Position numbers and translations under genes: made by a program. Shown here piece by piece: positions 35,801 through 47,804 of a DNA stretch of 64,000 nt. Numbering within the stretch: the first letter of the stretch is position 1; each line of letters opens with the position of its first letter. A model generated the notes under the pieces. That model was not told the DNA's origin, made no database searches, and saw only the letters and a program-made list of their open reading frames with translations. Origin of the DNA: Phytoseiulus persimilis (taxonomy: Eukaryota > Arthropoda > Arachnida > Mesostigmata > Phytoseiidae); NCBI GenBank assembly GCA_037576195.1, contig CM075103.1, forward strand, positions 35,477,250-35,541,249. The letters are read 5' to 3'.

Positions 35801-38608
35801 CAGATATTCTTCCGAGCCGGAGTTCTAGGCCGTCTGGAGGAGATGCGCGACGAGCGTCTCGCGAAGATCATGACGATGATCCAATCGGCTTGCCGCTGGT
35901 ATCTCTGCAAGAAGCACTTCCAGAAACTGAAGGAGCAACGGTTCGTGTGCATTCGCCGATCTTTTTTCGAACTTTTCAAAACGCTCCACGATTCGTCGGA
36001 CGCCGTACAGCCGACAATCATCGCTGATTAAAGGTCCTTTCGATTGAAGGTTGGCTCTCCGCGTTCTGCAAAGAAACCTCCGACAGTTTGCGCAGATGCG
36101 TAACTGGGCCTGGTGGAAGCTCTTCATCAGAGTCAAACCCCTGCTCAACATGACCAAGGCCGAGGACGAACTCAAGGGTATGCGTTCAAGATCCGCCTCA
36201 TCGAGGCTTCATAACGTTTCCTGAGAAACTCCCCTCGCCTTGGTTCTTCAAATGACTCCCTTCTCTCATGATTTAGCATTGGAAGAGAAGCTGCGGGAGG
36301 AGCAGGAGAAATTCGCGAGGGAGGAGAAACTCCGCAAGGAGCTCGAGAACCAGAACGTCAAACTGCTTCAGGAGAAGAACGAGCTCTTCCTTCAGCTGGA
36401 ATCCGAGCGCACCGGTGCCGGCGACATCGAACAACGCCTGAATAAGGTCCAGGCTCAGAAGACCGAAACCGAACGCCAACTCCGTGACCTGGAAGATCGT
36501 TTCCATCGCGAAGAAGAAAACGCGAACAAACTGAGCCAGACCAAGAGGAAGCTCGAGAGCGAGATTTCTGCCCACAAGAAAGACATCGAAGATCTCCAGC
36601 TGTCCCTCCAGAAGGCCGAGCAGGACAAACAATCGAAAGATCATCAAATACGTAACCTCAACGATGAAATCGCCCACCAAGAAGAGCTGGTCGCTAAGCT
36701 CAACAAAGAAAAGAAAGCCCTCCAAGAGAGTGGGGGAAAGAGCGCCGAGGATCTCCAGGCCGTCGAGGACAAGGTGAACCACTTGAACAAAGTGAAGGCC
36801 AAGCTCGAGCAGACGCTCGATGAGCTGGAGGATTCCCTCGAGCGCGAGAAGAAGACCCGAGCCGACCTCGACAAAACTAAGAGGAAGGTTGAGGCCGATC
36901 TTAAACTTGCTCAAGAAGCTGTCATTGATCTCGAGAAGAATAAGAAGGAGCTTGAACACACCGTGCAACGGAAGGACAAAGAGCTCGCGGCTCTGGCCAC
37001 CAAGCTGGAAGAGGAACAGTCTCAAATCAGCAAACTGCAGAAGCAAATCAAGGAGCTGCAGCAGCGCGTCGAGGAGCTCCAGGAGGAACTGGAAGCTGAG
37101 CGTCAAGCTCGCTCGAAAGCTGAGAAGCAGAGAGCCGACCTCGCCCGTGAACTGGAACAGTTATCCGAGCGTCTCGAGGAAGCTGGCGGTGCGACTTCGG
37201 CTCAGATCGAGCTCAACAAGCGTCGCGAAGCCGAGCTTGGAAAGCTGCGACGTGACTTGGACGAAGCGAACAATCAACATGAACAGATCGTCTCCGCACT
37301 CCGTCAGAAGAACAACGCAACGGTCGCCGAGCTCAGCGACAGCATCGACAATCTCAACAAACACAAGGCTAAGTATGTGGCGCTCGAGTCTCAATCGAAA
37401 ATAACTTCCCCCACCGACAGTGATATGAAGCCGATCTCAACTATTTCTATACATCCCGGCCCACGCTGTGACTGAACGTCGAGCCCCGGACGACTCGTCG
37501 ATTTGAGAATAACAATCCGATTGGTATCTAAAAAACTGCAAAATTCCGAAGGCTGGAGAAAGAAGCGAGCCAATTTAAGGCCGAGGCCGAAGACGCTCGG
37601 CAGTCGGCTGATCATCTCCAACGTGAGAAGGTACCAAGAACTCGACGGCGAGCGTTGAGATCCAATGGCTTGCGCTTTTAAACGCAGCATTTTGAGCTCA
37701 CTCGGGGAATTGTTGGCATCGAATGACGCGAGAAAATTCGCTCTAACTCGAGGGGCCTGCAAACAGCGCGAAAGTTGGCCTTTCACAGGAATGTTCCATG
37801 AGCTAAACTGTCTCATAAAACTAACTGCACTTTCGACCCCCCTCCTTGACTTGAACCTCTATTAAAGGCTTGAGAAGGACTGCGCAGCCTTTAGGGCTCA
37901 GGCCATCGACGCACAGTCTTCAATGGATCACGCTATTAAGCTTCAGGTATTCTCTCGTCGCGATTCCGGTCCCGGAATCGCATTAACACTCTGATTCGGG
38001 ATTTCCTGTCCGCATCTTGATGCATCTTGAGCAGAATCGTTTCAAGTCAACGACTGTCGGCTGATACAATCTCTCTCGAAACAGGCGAACTCCGAGCGGC
38101 AGGCCAAGATGCTCGAAGTTCAGCTCCAAGATACGCAGTTCAAATTGGACGAATCCAACCGTACGGTTAATGACTTCGATGCGGCCAAGAAGAAGCTGGC
38201 TCTAGAGAACTCGGATCTCCAACGCCAGCTGGAGGAGGCCGAAAGCCAGATCAGCCAGCTTTCCAAGCAGAAAGCTTCGCTAGCAAGTCAGGCGGAAGAG
38301 GCGAAGAGATCTGCCGATGAGGAGAACCGGGTGAGCCAAACGTTCTGGAGTCCTCAGGGAATACGCCGCTCGCGATAGACGATGTTTATCTGAACGTTCT
38401 CCTATTCTCTCCTCAGGAGCGTTGTGCCGTCCTTGGAAAATATAGGAACATTGAGCACGATCTCGACAACCTTCGGGAGGCTCTCGAGGAGGAACAGGAA
38501 GCGAAGGCTGACCTTCAACGTCAGCTCTCGAAATCGAACGCCGAAGCTCAACTGTGGAGGAGCAAGTATGAGTCCGAGGGGCTCGCTCGTCTGGAAGAGC
38601 TTGAAGAG
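32831..38608 (+). CDS. Mhc: Muscle myosin heavy chain, paralogue B (3' end lost at N)
   Basis: This is a second conventional muscle myosin II, lying head to tail with gene A 4.8 kb downstream of its stop. Exons: 32831-33160, 33255-33439, 33527-34958, 35070-35275, then 35358-35481 or 35536-35653, 35804-35940, 36050-36177, 36277-37372, then 37552-37630 or 37868-37946, 38085-38330, and 38417 onward. The head carries the P-loop, switch I, switch II, a shorter loop 2 and SH helix exactly as in A; two IQ motifs and the coiled-coil rod follow. Gene B has introns absent from A (at 36,178, 38,331 and, in the right-arm copy, 41,240) and lacks A's intron before the microexon. Sequence breaks at 38,609 inside an exon, after the codons for LEELEE. 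The rest of the rod is visible only in the inverted copy, bringing the estimated full length to about 1,930 residues. Confidence 0.95.
35358..35653 (+). other. Mutually exclusive converter exons, Mhc-B
   Basis: Exon 1 is 35358-35481 (124 nt, [13 protein letters not shown]...) and exon 2 is 35536-35653 (118 nt, [12 protein letters not shown]...). The lengths, phases and order equal those in gene A. The gap is 54 nt (35482-35535), again at or below the lower limit for a working intron. The second exon is much more alike between A and B (about 32 of 39 residues) than the first (about 24 of 41). Confidence 0.93.
37552..37946 (+). other. Alternative S2-hinge exons, Mhc-B
   Basis: Exon a is 37552-37630 and exon b is 37868-37946. 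Both are 79 nt, both complete an AAG lysine codon left by the previous exon (AA|G) and both end in phase 0. They encode two versions of the same 26-residue segment beginning LEKE and LEKD, at about residues 1,216-1,241. This matches the position of the alternative hinge exon (exon 15a/15b) of Drosophila Mhc, which alters rod flexibility. Joint inclusion would shift the frame. Gene A has a single 79-nt exon here (25307-25385), closer to b (12 of 26 identical) than to a (9 of 26). Confidence 0.88.
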
Positions 38609-38609
38609 N
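38609..38609. other. Single-N join inside an exon
   Basis: The only ambiguous base seen. Left of it is an uninterrupted Mhc-B exon; right of it is unrelated sequence that, read on the minus strand, is 3' flank of the inverted Mhc-B copy. The true continuation of the exon is found at 41,746 downward on the minus strand. This marks an assembly join rather than a natural breakpoint. Confidence 0.9.
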
Positions 38610-39531
38610 CATGATACCACGATTGGCTCTTGTCCTCCTCGCGAGAGTTCTACGAGTTTGATCCACATTCCGCGACGCGGGAATTCATTCTTAGAGGCGT
38701 AGGAGTTCTACGAAAAGGCAATGTCCTCCTCGCACGCTCCTTGACAAGGACCCGTTCCTCATTTGTTTCCGAGCTTTGAATCACCCCTATCCTGATCAGA
38801 GATCCCGACTCCTCGACAGCAATCCGGAAAGAAGGATTCCATACCGAACGAATGAGCAGTTTCCCACGGTTGTCGCCGAGCTGCCATTTAGTGAGGTGAC
38901 AAATGTCTCTGTAGAGTTCTTCGGTGTAGTGGGTGGGTGGGTGGGAGGATGTGTTTCTCATCACTTGTGTCTTATGCTTCTCTCTTCTTGTCTCACCCAT
39001 GTTTTACCCACGCTCCCAGATTATCCTCCCAGCTTATCCTCACTTGTCGAGGGCCGTCATCGTCCGATCTCACTAAGCTAGAGCCGTAACAAGACTCGAT
39101 GAATTGATTGCTTCCCCGCAGAACGATGCTTCATTGCTCCCGAGTGTATCGAGTTCTTCCATACCTGACACGTCCGGACGTGTGTTTCTATTTGATAGTA
39201 ACGCGGCCGCTGCGAGTCACGCCAAATCGTGCCCGCTAATTCGATACAATCATCAAGAGATGCGAGAGCCGAAATTCCTAGCTAACGAGCGGTATATCTG
39301 CTCTGTTGATTCACAGGAAGAGTCCCCGACTCCTGGCACTTCCCCCATCCCATTCAGTCCCGAATCCCAATCAATGATGCTAACGCTGTCTGAACCAGGT
39401 ACGTGGAGGCCGGTTTGTGCTCCTGTTCCACATCCCCCTGAGCACCTTCCCCGTGGGTGATCCATCCTCCTCGCACCCGTATGATACAGGCAAACAATAC
39501 GAAATGCGTTCCATCGAGTTATGAGACTCAG
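38610..39531 (-). other. 3' flank of Mhc-B; G-quadruplex motif
   Basis: No gene is recognised. On the minus strand this is the sequence downstream of the Mhc-B polyadenylation signal. The plus strand contains GGGTGGGTGGGTGGG at 38,931-38,945, a canonical intramolecular G-quadruplex motif with single-base loops. Being downstream of the gene end, it might influence termination; that is speculation. Confidence 0.55.
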
Positions 39532-39952
39532 TTTATTTATTTTTTTCGCGTCAAGAGGTATTTGTTATGTGAGCTTTTTCGAAGAGCGACACCGTCTACG
39601 GCTGTTTTACGGGCTAGAATCGGCAGATGATGATTGGCACCATGAAAAATGAAGCTTTGACTCTTCTTTGTCGATGTTCCCGAGATAAAGCAGCGCGGTT
39701 CTGAAATAGTTCCGTGAAGCAAGCCTTTGTTCATCATTATGCCGGAAATTCACCGCGTCCAGCCGGTAAATGTAGCCAAGCACAGCAAACAACTCCCGTT
39801 GCGAAGGCGCCAAGATACAGGGAAAGAAATTCCCAAGATTAGGAAGCTCGAATATAGATGCACAATGCCCAAGAGATTCCGAAGCGATCTTCTCGATTTC
39901 CCTGAGCACTACTGCTACGAAATGCGGGAATTTTTCATCCTGTCCCTCTCTC
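39532..39952 (-). terminator. 3'UTR and poly(A) signal of Mhc-B (minus strand)
   Basis: The stop codon of the inverted Mhc-B copy is at 39,953-39,955. About 415 nt further on, the minus strand has overlapping AATAAA signals (TTTATT at 39,532-39,537 and 39,536-39,541 on the plus strand) followed by other sequence. It is the only 3' end of gene B in the window. Confidence 0.75.
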
Positions 39953-42900
39953 TCAGTCTCGAGCGACACTGACCGAAGAACGGTTCTTCGCGCGAAGCTT
40001 GGCGACAGTTTGTTCTGCGAGGTTTGCACGTTCGTCCGCATCCTCGAGCTCTTGTTGAGCCTTGCGGTACTTGGCAAGGTTCATGGCGGCGATCTCCTCA
40101 GCTTCTTCGATCTGCCTCTTGTACGTGCTGATTTTCTGCTGGAGTTTCGACGAGCTCCTGCATGCGTTCGTGGTTCTTGCGATCCTCCTCGGCTTGGAAC
40201 TGGAGCTCCTTATTTCTCCGTTTCTCCTTTGCGGGCGTTCTTGGCGGCATCGGCCTTTCGCCTCTGCCGGTCTCCAGTTCGGATTCGAGCTGCCTGCACT
40301 TGTGCTCCAGTTTTCTCGATGAGCTTCTTGCCACCTTTGAGAGCGCGGCTTCAGCTTCATCGAGCCGAACCTGGAGATCTTTCATCTGGCCTCGAGAGCC
40401 TTGCGCATTTTCTCCTGGCTCCGGCGTGTTCCTGCTCAGCGCGGACTCGTCTGCCAAACGAGCGGCATCGACCATGGCCTTCTTGGCCTTCCTCCTGGAA
40501 GCCGTGCATTCGTTGATCATTTCGTCGAGGTCGGCCTGAAGAGCAGACATTTCGCCTTCGAGTTTCCTCTTGCCATACCGAGAGACGCTTGTTTGCCGCC
40601 ATTTCAGAATGTTGTTCCCGCTCGATAAGCTCGGCTCGGCAGAACGACTAGCTCGCTCAGACTGTTCCAGGAGCTGTTTCGTTTCCTCGAGAGAGCCGTG
40701 AAGCTGGTTGGCGCGGCGTTTCGCGTTCGCTACTGATCTCGGGCCTCGTCTCGCGCTTTCTGCTCCTCTTCGATCTGCGACTGCATATCCTTGTGGTCTG
40801 CTGGTACCTCTTTGATCGTCTTTTGTGCTTCGGCGTTGGCCTTGTTGGCTCCGTCGAGCGCGATTTCAAGCTCGTTGATGTCGGACTCGAGTTTCTTCTT
40901 CAGCCTGAGCGCCTCAGCGCGTCCCTTGGCCTCGGCTTCGAGAGAAGCTTGCATCGAATCAAGAGCGCGCTGGTGGTTTCTTGCGAGTGTTCTCGAACTC
41001 CTCCTCCTTCTCCTGAATGCGGGCGCTCGATCTCCTGACCACCTGGCTGAGCTCGAGCTGAGCGCGAAGAACCTACAACGAAACGTCAGAGTGTTTTAGC
41101 ATTGCCGCTGTCAAGGTAGCCGTCCCCCCCCCCCCGCCGCCTCTCTCGCCCGAGAGGAGGGGGGGGGAGAGGGGTGAGCGACGACGAAACCCCTTAAAGA
41201 GTCGGAAGACTTCGTATCGTCCGGTGATATGAATGATTACCTTGTTCTCCTCCTGTTCGAGTGCAGCCTCGGCTTCCCTCGAGCGCGTGCTGGAGCTCAT
41301 CCTTCTCGAGCTCGAGCCTCTTGCGGGCCTTCTCGAGCTCGTGAACGGATCGGCCACCCTCGCCGAGCTGATCCAGGAGGTCCTTGAGTTCGTCCTGGAG
41401 ATTCTTGTTCTCTCTCTTGACGGCCTCGTAGTGCTCCTGCGATCGTCGTACGCGGCGCGGAGCTTGAACACCTCGGTGGAGTAATTGCGACATTCCTTCT
41501 GGGACGCATCCAGCTCAGCGGCGAGATCATCGGTCTTCGCCTTCCACTCGGCGATGACCTTGTCGAACGACTTCTGTCTCTTCTCGAGCTGAGCTTCAGC
41601 TGCTGAGCTCGGTCCACCTCTGCCTGCATATCGTCGATTTCGCCTTGCAAGTGACTCTTCGTCTTCTCCAGACCGGACACTTTCGCATTGAGACCCTCGA
41701 TGAGCTCTTCAGCGCCCTGCAGCTTGATCTGGAGTTTTTTCCTGGACTCTTCAAGCTCTTCCAGACGAGCGAGCCCCTCGGACTCATACTTGCTCCTCCA
41801 CAGTTGAGCTTCGGCGTTCGATTTCGAGAGCTGACGTTAAGGTCAGCTTCGCTTCCTGTTCCTCCTCGAGAGCCTCCCGAAGGTTGTCGAGATCGTGCTC
41901 ATGTTCCTATATTTTCCAAGGACGGCACAACGCTCCTGAGGAGAGAATAGGAGAACGTTCAGATAAACATCGTCTATCGCGAGCGGCGTATTCCCTGAGG
42001 ACTCCAGAACGTTTGGCTCACCCGGTTCTCCTCATCGCATATCTCTTCGCCTCTTTCCGCCTGACTTGCTAGCGAAGCTTTCTGCTTGGAAAGCTGGCTG
42101 ATCTGTCTTTCGGCCTCCTCCAGCTGGCGTTGGAGATCCGAGTTCTCTAGCCAGCTTCTTCTTGGCCGCATCGAAGTCATTAACCGTACGGTTGGATTCG
42201 TCCAATTTGAACTGCTATCTTGGAGCTGAACTTCGAGCATCTTGGCCTGCCGCTCGGAGTTCGCCTGTTTCGAGAGAGATTGTATCAGCCGACAGTCTGT
42301 GACTTGAAACGATTCTGCTCAAGATGCATCAGATATCGGACAGGAAATCCCGAATCAGAGTGTTAATGCGATTCCGGGACCGGAATCGCGACGAGAGAAT
42401 CCTGAAGCTTAATAGCGTGGATCCATTGAAGACTGTGCGTCGATGGCCTGAGCCCTAAGGCTGCGCAGTCCTTCTCAAGCCTTTATAGAGGTTCAAGTCA
42501 AGGAGGGGGGTCGAAAGTGCAGTTAGTTTATGAGACAGTTTAGCTCATGGAACATCCTGTGAAAGGCCAACTTTCGCGCTGTTTGCAGGCCCCTCGGTTA
42601 GAGCGAATTTTCTCGCGTCATTCGATGCCAACAATTCCCCGAGTGAGCTCAAAATGCTGCGTTTAAAAGCGCAAGCCATTGGATCTCAACGCTCGCCGTC
42701 GAGTTCTTGGTACCTTCTCACGTTGGAGATGATCAGCCGACTGCCGAGCGTCTTCGGCCTCGCCTTAAATTGGCTCGCTTCTTTCCCAGCCTTCGGAATT
42801 TTGCAGTTTTTTAGATACCAATCGGATTGTTATTCTCAAATCGACGAGTCGTCCGGGGCTCGACGTTCAGTCACAGCGTGGGCCGGGATGTATAGAAATA

Positions 42901-45900
42901 GTTGAGATCGGCTTCATATCACTGTCGGTGGGGGAAGTTATTTTCGATTGAGACTCGAGCGCCACATACTTAGCCTTGTGTTTGTTGAGATTGTCGATGC
43001 TGTCGCTGAGCTCGGCGACCGTTGCGTTGTTCTTCTGACGGAGTGCGGAGACGATCTGTTCATGTTGATTGTTCGCTTCGTCCAAGTCACGTCGCAGCTT
43101 TCCAAGCTCGGCTTCGCGACGCTTGTTGAGCTCGATCTGAGCCGAAGTCGCACCGCCAGCTTCCTCGAGACGCTCGGATAACTGTTCCAGTTCACGGGCG
43201 AGGTCGGCTCTCTGCTTCTCAGCTTTCGAGCGAGCTTGACGCTCAGCTTCCAGTTCCTCCTGGAGCTCCTCGACGCGCTGCTGCAGCTCCTTGATTTGCT
43301 TCTGCAGTTTGCTGATTTGAGACTGTTCCTCTTCCAGCTTGGTGGCCAGAGCCGCGAGCTCTTTGTCCTTCCGTTGCACGGTGTGTTCAAGCTCCTTCTT
43401 ATTCTTCTCGAGATCAATGACAGCTTCTTGAGCAAGTTTAGATCGGCCTCAACCTTCCTCTTAGTTTTGTCGAGGTCGGCTCGGGTCTTCTTCTCGCGCT
43501 CGAGGGAATCCTCCAGCTCATCGAGCGTCTGCTCGAGCTTGGCCTTCACTTTGTTCAAGTGGTTCACCTTGTCCTCGACGGCCTGGAGATCCTCGGCGCT
43601 CTTTCCCCCCCTCTTGGAGGGCTTTCTTTTCTTTGTTGAGCTTAGCGACCACTCTTCTTGGTGGGCGATTTCATCGTTGAGGTTACGTATTTGATGATCT
43701 TTCGATTGTTTTCCTGCTCGGCCTTCTGGAGGGACAGCTGGAGATCTTCGATGTCTTTCTTGTGGGCAGAAATCTCGCTCTCGAGCTTCCTCTTGGTCTG
43801 GCTCAGTTTGTTCGCGTTTTCTTCTTCGCGATGGAAACGATCTTCCAGGTCACGGAGTTGGCGTTCGGTTTCGGTCTTCTGAGCCTGGACCTTATTCAGG
43901 CGTTGTTCGATGTCGCCGGCACCGGTGCGCTCGGATTCCAGCTGAAGGAAGAGCTCGTTCTTCTCCTGAAGCAGTTTGACGTTCTGGTTCTCGAGCTCCT
44001 TGCGGAGTTTCTCCTCCCTCGCGAATTTCTCCTGCTCCTCCCCAGCTTCTCTTCCAATGCTAAATCAGAGAGAAGGGAGTCATTTGAAGAACCAAGGCGA
44101 GGGAGTTTCTCAGAAACGTTGAAGCCTCGATGAGGCGGATCTTGAACGCATACCCTTGAGTTCGTCCTCGGCCTTGGTCATGTTGAGCAGGGGTTTGACT
44201 CTGATGAAGAGCTTCCACCAGGCCCAGTTACGCATCTGCGCAAACTGTCGGAGGTTTCTTTGCAGAACGCGGAGAGCCAACCTTCAATCGAAAGGACCTT
44301 TAATCAGCGATGATTGTCGGCTGTACGGCGTCCGACGAATCGTGGAGCGTTTGAAAAGTTCGAAAAAAGATCGGCGAATGCACACGAACCGTTGCTCCTT
44401 CAGTTTCTGGAAGTGCTTCTTGCAGAGATACCAGCGGCAAGCCGATTGGATCATCGTCATGATCTTCGCGAGACGCTCGTCGCGCATCTCCTCCAGACGG
44501 CCTAGAACTCCGGCTCGGAAGAATATCTGAAGTACAAAGCAATGAAAAAAAGGGGAACACTCGGACGCATCAAAGTCACAAGATGAACGAAGAGATCACA
44601 GTCGTGACACAAGATTTCGGAAGAAAAGTCAAAGAAGGGAAAGAAGGTTTTTGGCAGTTCAAAAAGGTCTACCTTTGTGCTACCGAATCGGTACTCGTCT
44701 TTGTCAAGGCCGATGTTAGAGATAACGGCTATGGAAGAATCCTTGGCCTCGGAGTGCTTCTTGGCTTCCTCGGCCGCAAGAATTGTATAACTGGAGGGAT
44801 CCAAAGGAAGAAATGAGAGAATGTCGACTCAATACGTCTCGTACCTTAGTGGTTCCGACTCGGTATTCATCCTTATCGAGACTGGTACTCTCGATCAAAC
44901 GAATCACCCCGTCCCGAGCGTCACCGGAAAAGTTGGGAGGGTACTCGTCTGGTGCGAGAATACGATACTAGGATTCGAGTAATCGAGTCATTAGGATAAC
45001 AATGCGGACGACGAGATCCTTGGTTGAACATTTTCCAGACGTCTCTCACCGCTGTCGGAAATCGGGGTAGACCATCCGGTTCGGGAATCCTTTCCGGCAG
45101 ATACGAATGCCCTCGAGCACACCGTTGCAGGTTAGTTGATGCATCACGAGATGGGCATCGATAACTCGAGGCTGCTTGAACTCGTTGGGGATGCAACGAA
45201 CGAAGTGAGGATGAGTCGAGTGGAGTGTGTGCATCAGCTTGCCGAGTTGCTCCTGTGAGTTTTTAGCGTTTAGATCATCGCCGAACTCGACTCCGACAGA
45301 AAACATCTACTCAAGTAGCACCTTCCAAGTGAGCTCAACGCAAGACTCGGGAGCGTCACATACCCTGTATAATCCCGACACCGTCTGGAATCCAGAACCT
45401 TTCTTGCGTCCGCCCTTGCCGCCGCCTTCGGCTTTCGCGTCTCCTCCGAGACCGGGATGGTCCTCGAAGATGGTTTGCAGGAGCGGAAGAGTTCCTTTCT
45501 TGAATTGGTCGACGACGCAGTCGTTCAGCGGGTCTTTGTTCTTCTCGAGCCAGCCGGTGATGGAATATGACACAGTGCCGGCATAATGGGCAATGGCGAA
45601 GTGAGCTGGTCCGACATCCTTGTTCTTCGGGGGCTTCGGCTTCTGGAAGGGAGCCGATTTGCCGAGATGGGTGCTGTTCAGTTTTTCCTCGAACGTTTTA
45701 TCAGTTGCTTTGGGGAACATGGATTTCTTCCTCGAGGATGGACATGATTCCCATGGGTTTCTCGATGAGCTCGATGCAGGCCTGCAGATCGAGACCGAAA
45801 TCGATGAAAACCCAGTCGATGCCTTCCCTCTTGTACTCTTCCTGCTCCAGCACAAACATGTGATGATTGAAGAACTGCTGCAATTTCTCGTTGGTGAAAT

Positions 45901-47483
45901 TGATACAGAGCTGCTCGAATCCGTTGTAGTCGAAAATCTCGAATCCGGCGATATCGAGTACACCGATGAACTTCTTGCGGGCTTGCTTCGTGTCCAGAGT
46001 CTCGTTACATTTGTTGACCAGGACTTGAACGTCCGATCGAACATGGCTTTGGACAGGGCTCCAATGGCGGAGATAACCTGGACCTGGTTTTGACCCTTAG
46101 TCACCATCTCGGTTCCCACCTTGATCCTGGCTTCGTCAGGTTCTTTATCAACTCGTTCGTGTCGAGACCGAGCAGCTTGGCAACATTCTCGCCTTCATCG
46201 GTGCCATCGCTCTCAGCCTGCTCCTCGCGCGGTCTCTGTTTGAATTTCATGGTTCCGAAGTGCATGACCGCAGCTGTGATGCGGTAGACACCATCTTTTT
46301 CCTCGGGAGAGAAGCCCAGGATGTCGAACGCTTCATCGGTGAGTCCCATTTCTTCCGCATCATTAACTCCCGGAATCTCGTTTTGCCCTGAGATACGTAG
46401 TATAATCGTGGATGTCGTTGGAAAGCAGAAGTTTCTTCTTCATGTCAGAAATCTTCCCGGACATCAGCTGGTAGAAAATATGGTAAGAACGCTCCAAGGT
46501 TGCTGAGAGATGACGCGAGCTTTCTCGAGCAGGTACGTTTCGATGTCAGCTCCGGCGAGTTTTCCAGACGGCCCGAAATGGATGCGTATGAACTTCCCGA
46601 ATCGAGATGAGTTGTCATTACGGACAGTCTTGGCGTTGCCGAATGCTTCCAGTACGGGGTTGGTTTGCACGATTTGGTCTTCGAGCGAGGGCTTGTTGGG
46701 TCGACTTCTTTCTTCTCGCTCTTGCCGACGTTGGCGAAGTACGAGATAACTTTCTTCGTGTTCTCAGTTTTCCCGGCTCCCGACTCGCCGCTGCGATGGG
46801 AATTCAGAGAGTCTCATTAGAACCCTCGATGGAGAGTGACGCGTTCGTATTGGCTGCACGACGAGGGCGGTACTCACGTGATCAGCATGGATTGGTCCTC
46901 GTTGTCCGTGAGCATGTGCATGTAGGCACCATCAGAAATGGCGAAAACGTGGGGCGGAACTTCGGTTCTCCGCTTGCCTTTGTAGACCATCACTACGCGA
47001 GGAGTGTAGATCGGGAACCTCTTGTAAGGATTGATGGCGACGCGAACAGACCAGAGTAAGTCTAGAATGATGAACGAGATGTTCAATCCAAAGACATCGG
47101 CTGAACATTGGGAACAGCGTTGAAATGCGGAACTCAATGGGCGTCTCAAACTCCGTAAATCAGGTTGGCATAATAGCGCTCTCTCAGGTTGTGGAGCACG
47201 GAAGCATCATTCAAGTAGGTGAGATTTGACATATCCTCGCATTTTTCGTACTTCGGAGGATTGACTTGCTGCAGTTGATCTTTCTTGAAGGTCTTCTTGC
47301 CTCCAGGCGTGTCCACGACCACCTTGTCCCCCTCCATGGAGTCGATATTACCGATGACGAATCCCTCTTTCTCGTCGGGGACCCAGGTCATCTTCTTACC
47401 GTCGTAGGGTTTCGTTGCATCTTTCCGCTTCATTTCCGCAGAATGTAGAGGAACTCAGTGGGATCCGGGTCGGTGGTAGCCAT
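39953..47483 (-). CDS. Mhc: Mhc-B, inverted copy (full length, frame-broken)
   Basis: This is a reverse-complement copy of gene B from its ATG (47,481-47,483) to a stop at 39,953. It supplies the rod that the left copy lacks: continuation at 41,746, an intron at 41,240-41,073 between EQEENK and VLRAQLEL, then an uninterrupted exon to the C-terminus [10 protein letters not shown]. Reading frames are interrupted many times by one-base losses or gains relative to the left arm. Examples are an extra A near 45,725, a lost T near 47,445, GAGTGGGGG reduced to a G-run near 43,610, the intron donor GT reduced to GG at 47,154, and the hinge-b donor damaged at 42,401. These are homopolymer-type errors scattered without regard to codons. 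I read this as uncorrected sequence, not as a pseudogene, though the latter cannot be excluded from sequence alone. Confidence 0.85.
41073..41240 (-). other. Mhc-B rod intron with C11 tract
   Basis: This is a GT-AG intron on the minus strand that is absent from gene A, where [14 protein letters not shown] is contiguous. It contains a run of about 11 C (41,124-41,134 on the plus strand), then CTCTCGCCCGAGAG, which can form a small hairpin, then a long G run. Such tracts are error-prone to sequence, so lengths are unreliable. Confidence 0.75.
42402..42790 (-). other. Hinge exons of Mhc-B, inverted copy
   Basis: Exon a corresponds to 42,714-42,790 (77 nt here against 79 in the left arm) and exon b to 42,402-42,480 (79 nt). 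The donor after exon b reads GATTCTC instead of GTATTCTC, one base having been lost. Confidence 0.8.
44674..44968 (-). other. Converter exons of Mhc-B, inverted copy
   Basis: Exon 1 corresponds to about 44,845-44,968 and exon 2 to about 44,674-44,790 (117 nt against 118). Order and close spacing are as in the left arm; single-base losses shift the frames. Confidence 0.8.
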
Positions 47484-47804
47484 TTTGCTCTCTCCGTTCT
47501 CTGTCTTCACTCAGAATGCTGGAACTTTTGCTTCTATGGAAACTTATCTGAGAGCCAGTGGCCCGCCTGCAACGAGCAATCGAACCTCAGTTGACGCAAC
47601 CGCATAAGACGAGAGCACTTCCCAAACCACCGGGGCGCTCGCTAGTTAATTCGATGCGAGATCCGGCACAGTGTCCTCGAAAGACGTTCTTCGGCTCTGA
47701 CTGCCGGGCCACGAGCCGATGAAGTGGTCAGTGACCACTGGTCACCTCGTGGAGTGCGGGAATAATTGACACTGTCCTGGACATACATGGGAAACTCCTC
47801 TTTA

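Larger units (their letters stand above)
16313..38608 (+). repeat. Giant inverted repeat, left arm
   Basis: This whole stretch reappears as its reverse complement at 41,747-64,000, and the arm continues past the window end. Paired positions sum to 80,313 across gene A and to 80,314 at the gene B start codon. They drift to 80,355 at the inner end, because the right arm has lost bases. Left-arm reading frames are intact until the N at 38,609, so this arm is the more reliable sequence. Confidence 0.97.

Noticed and set aside
39953-47483. Mhc-B' as a genuine decayed pseudogene
   Set aside because: Damage is mostly one-base indels in runs with few substitutions or stop mutations, it begins abruptly at 52,621, and it also affects non-coding DNA. 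This fits sequencing error better than decay, although reads are needed to be sure.
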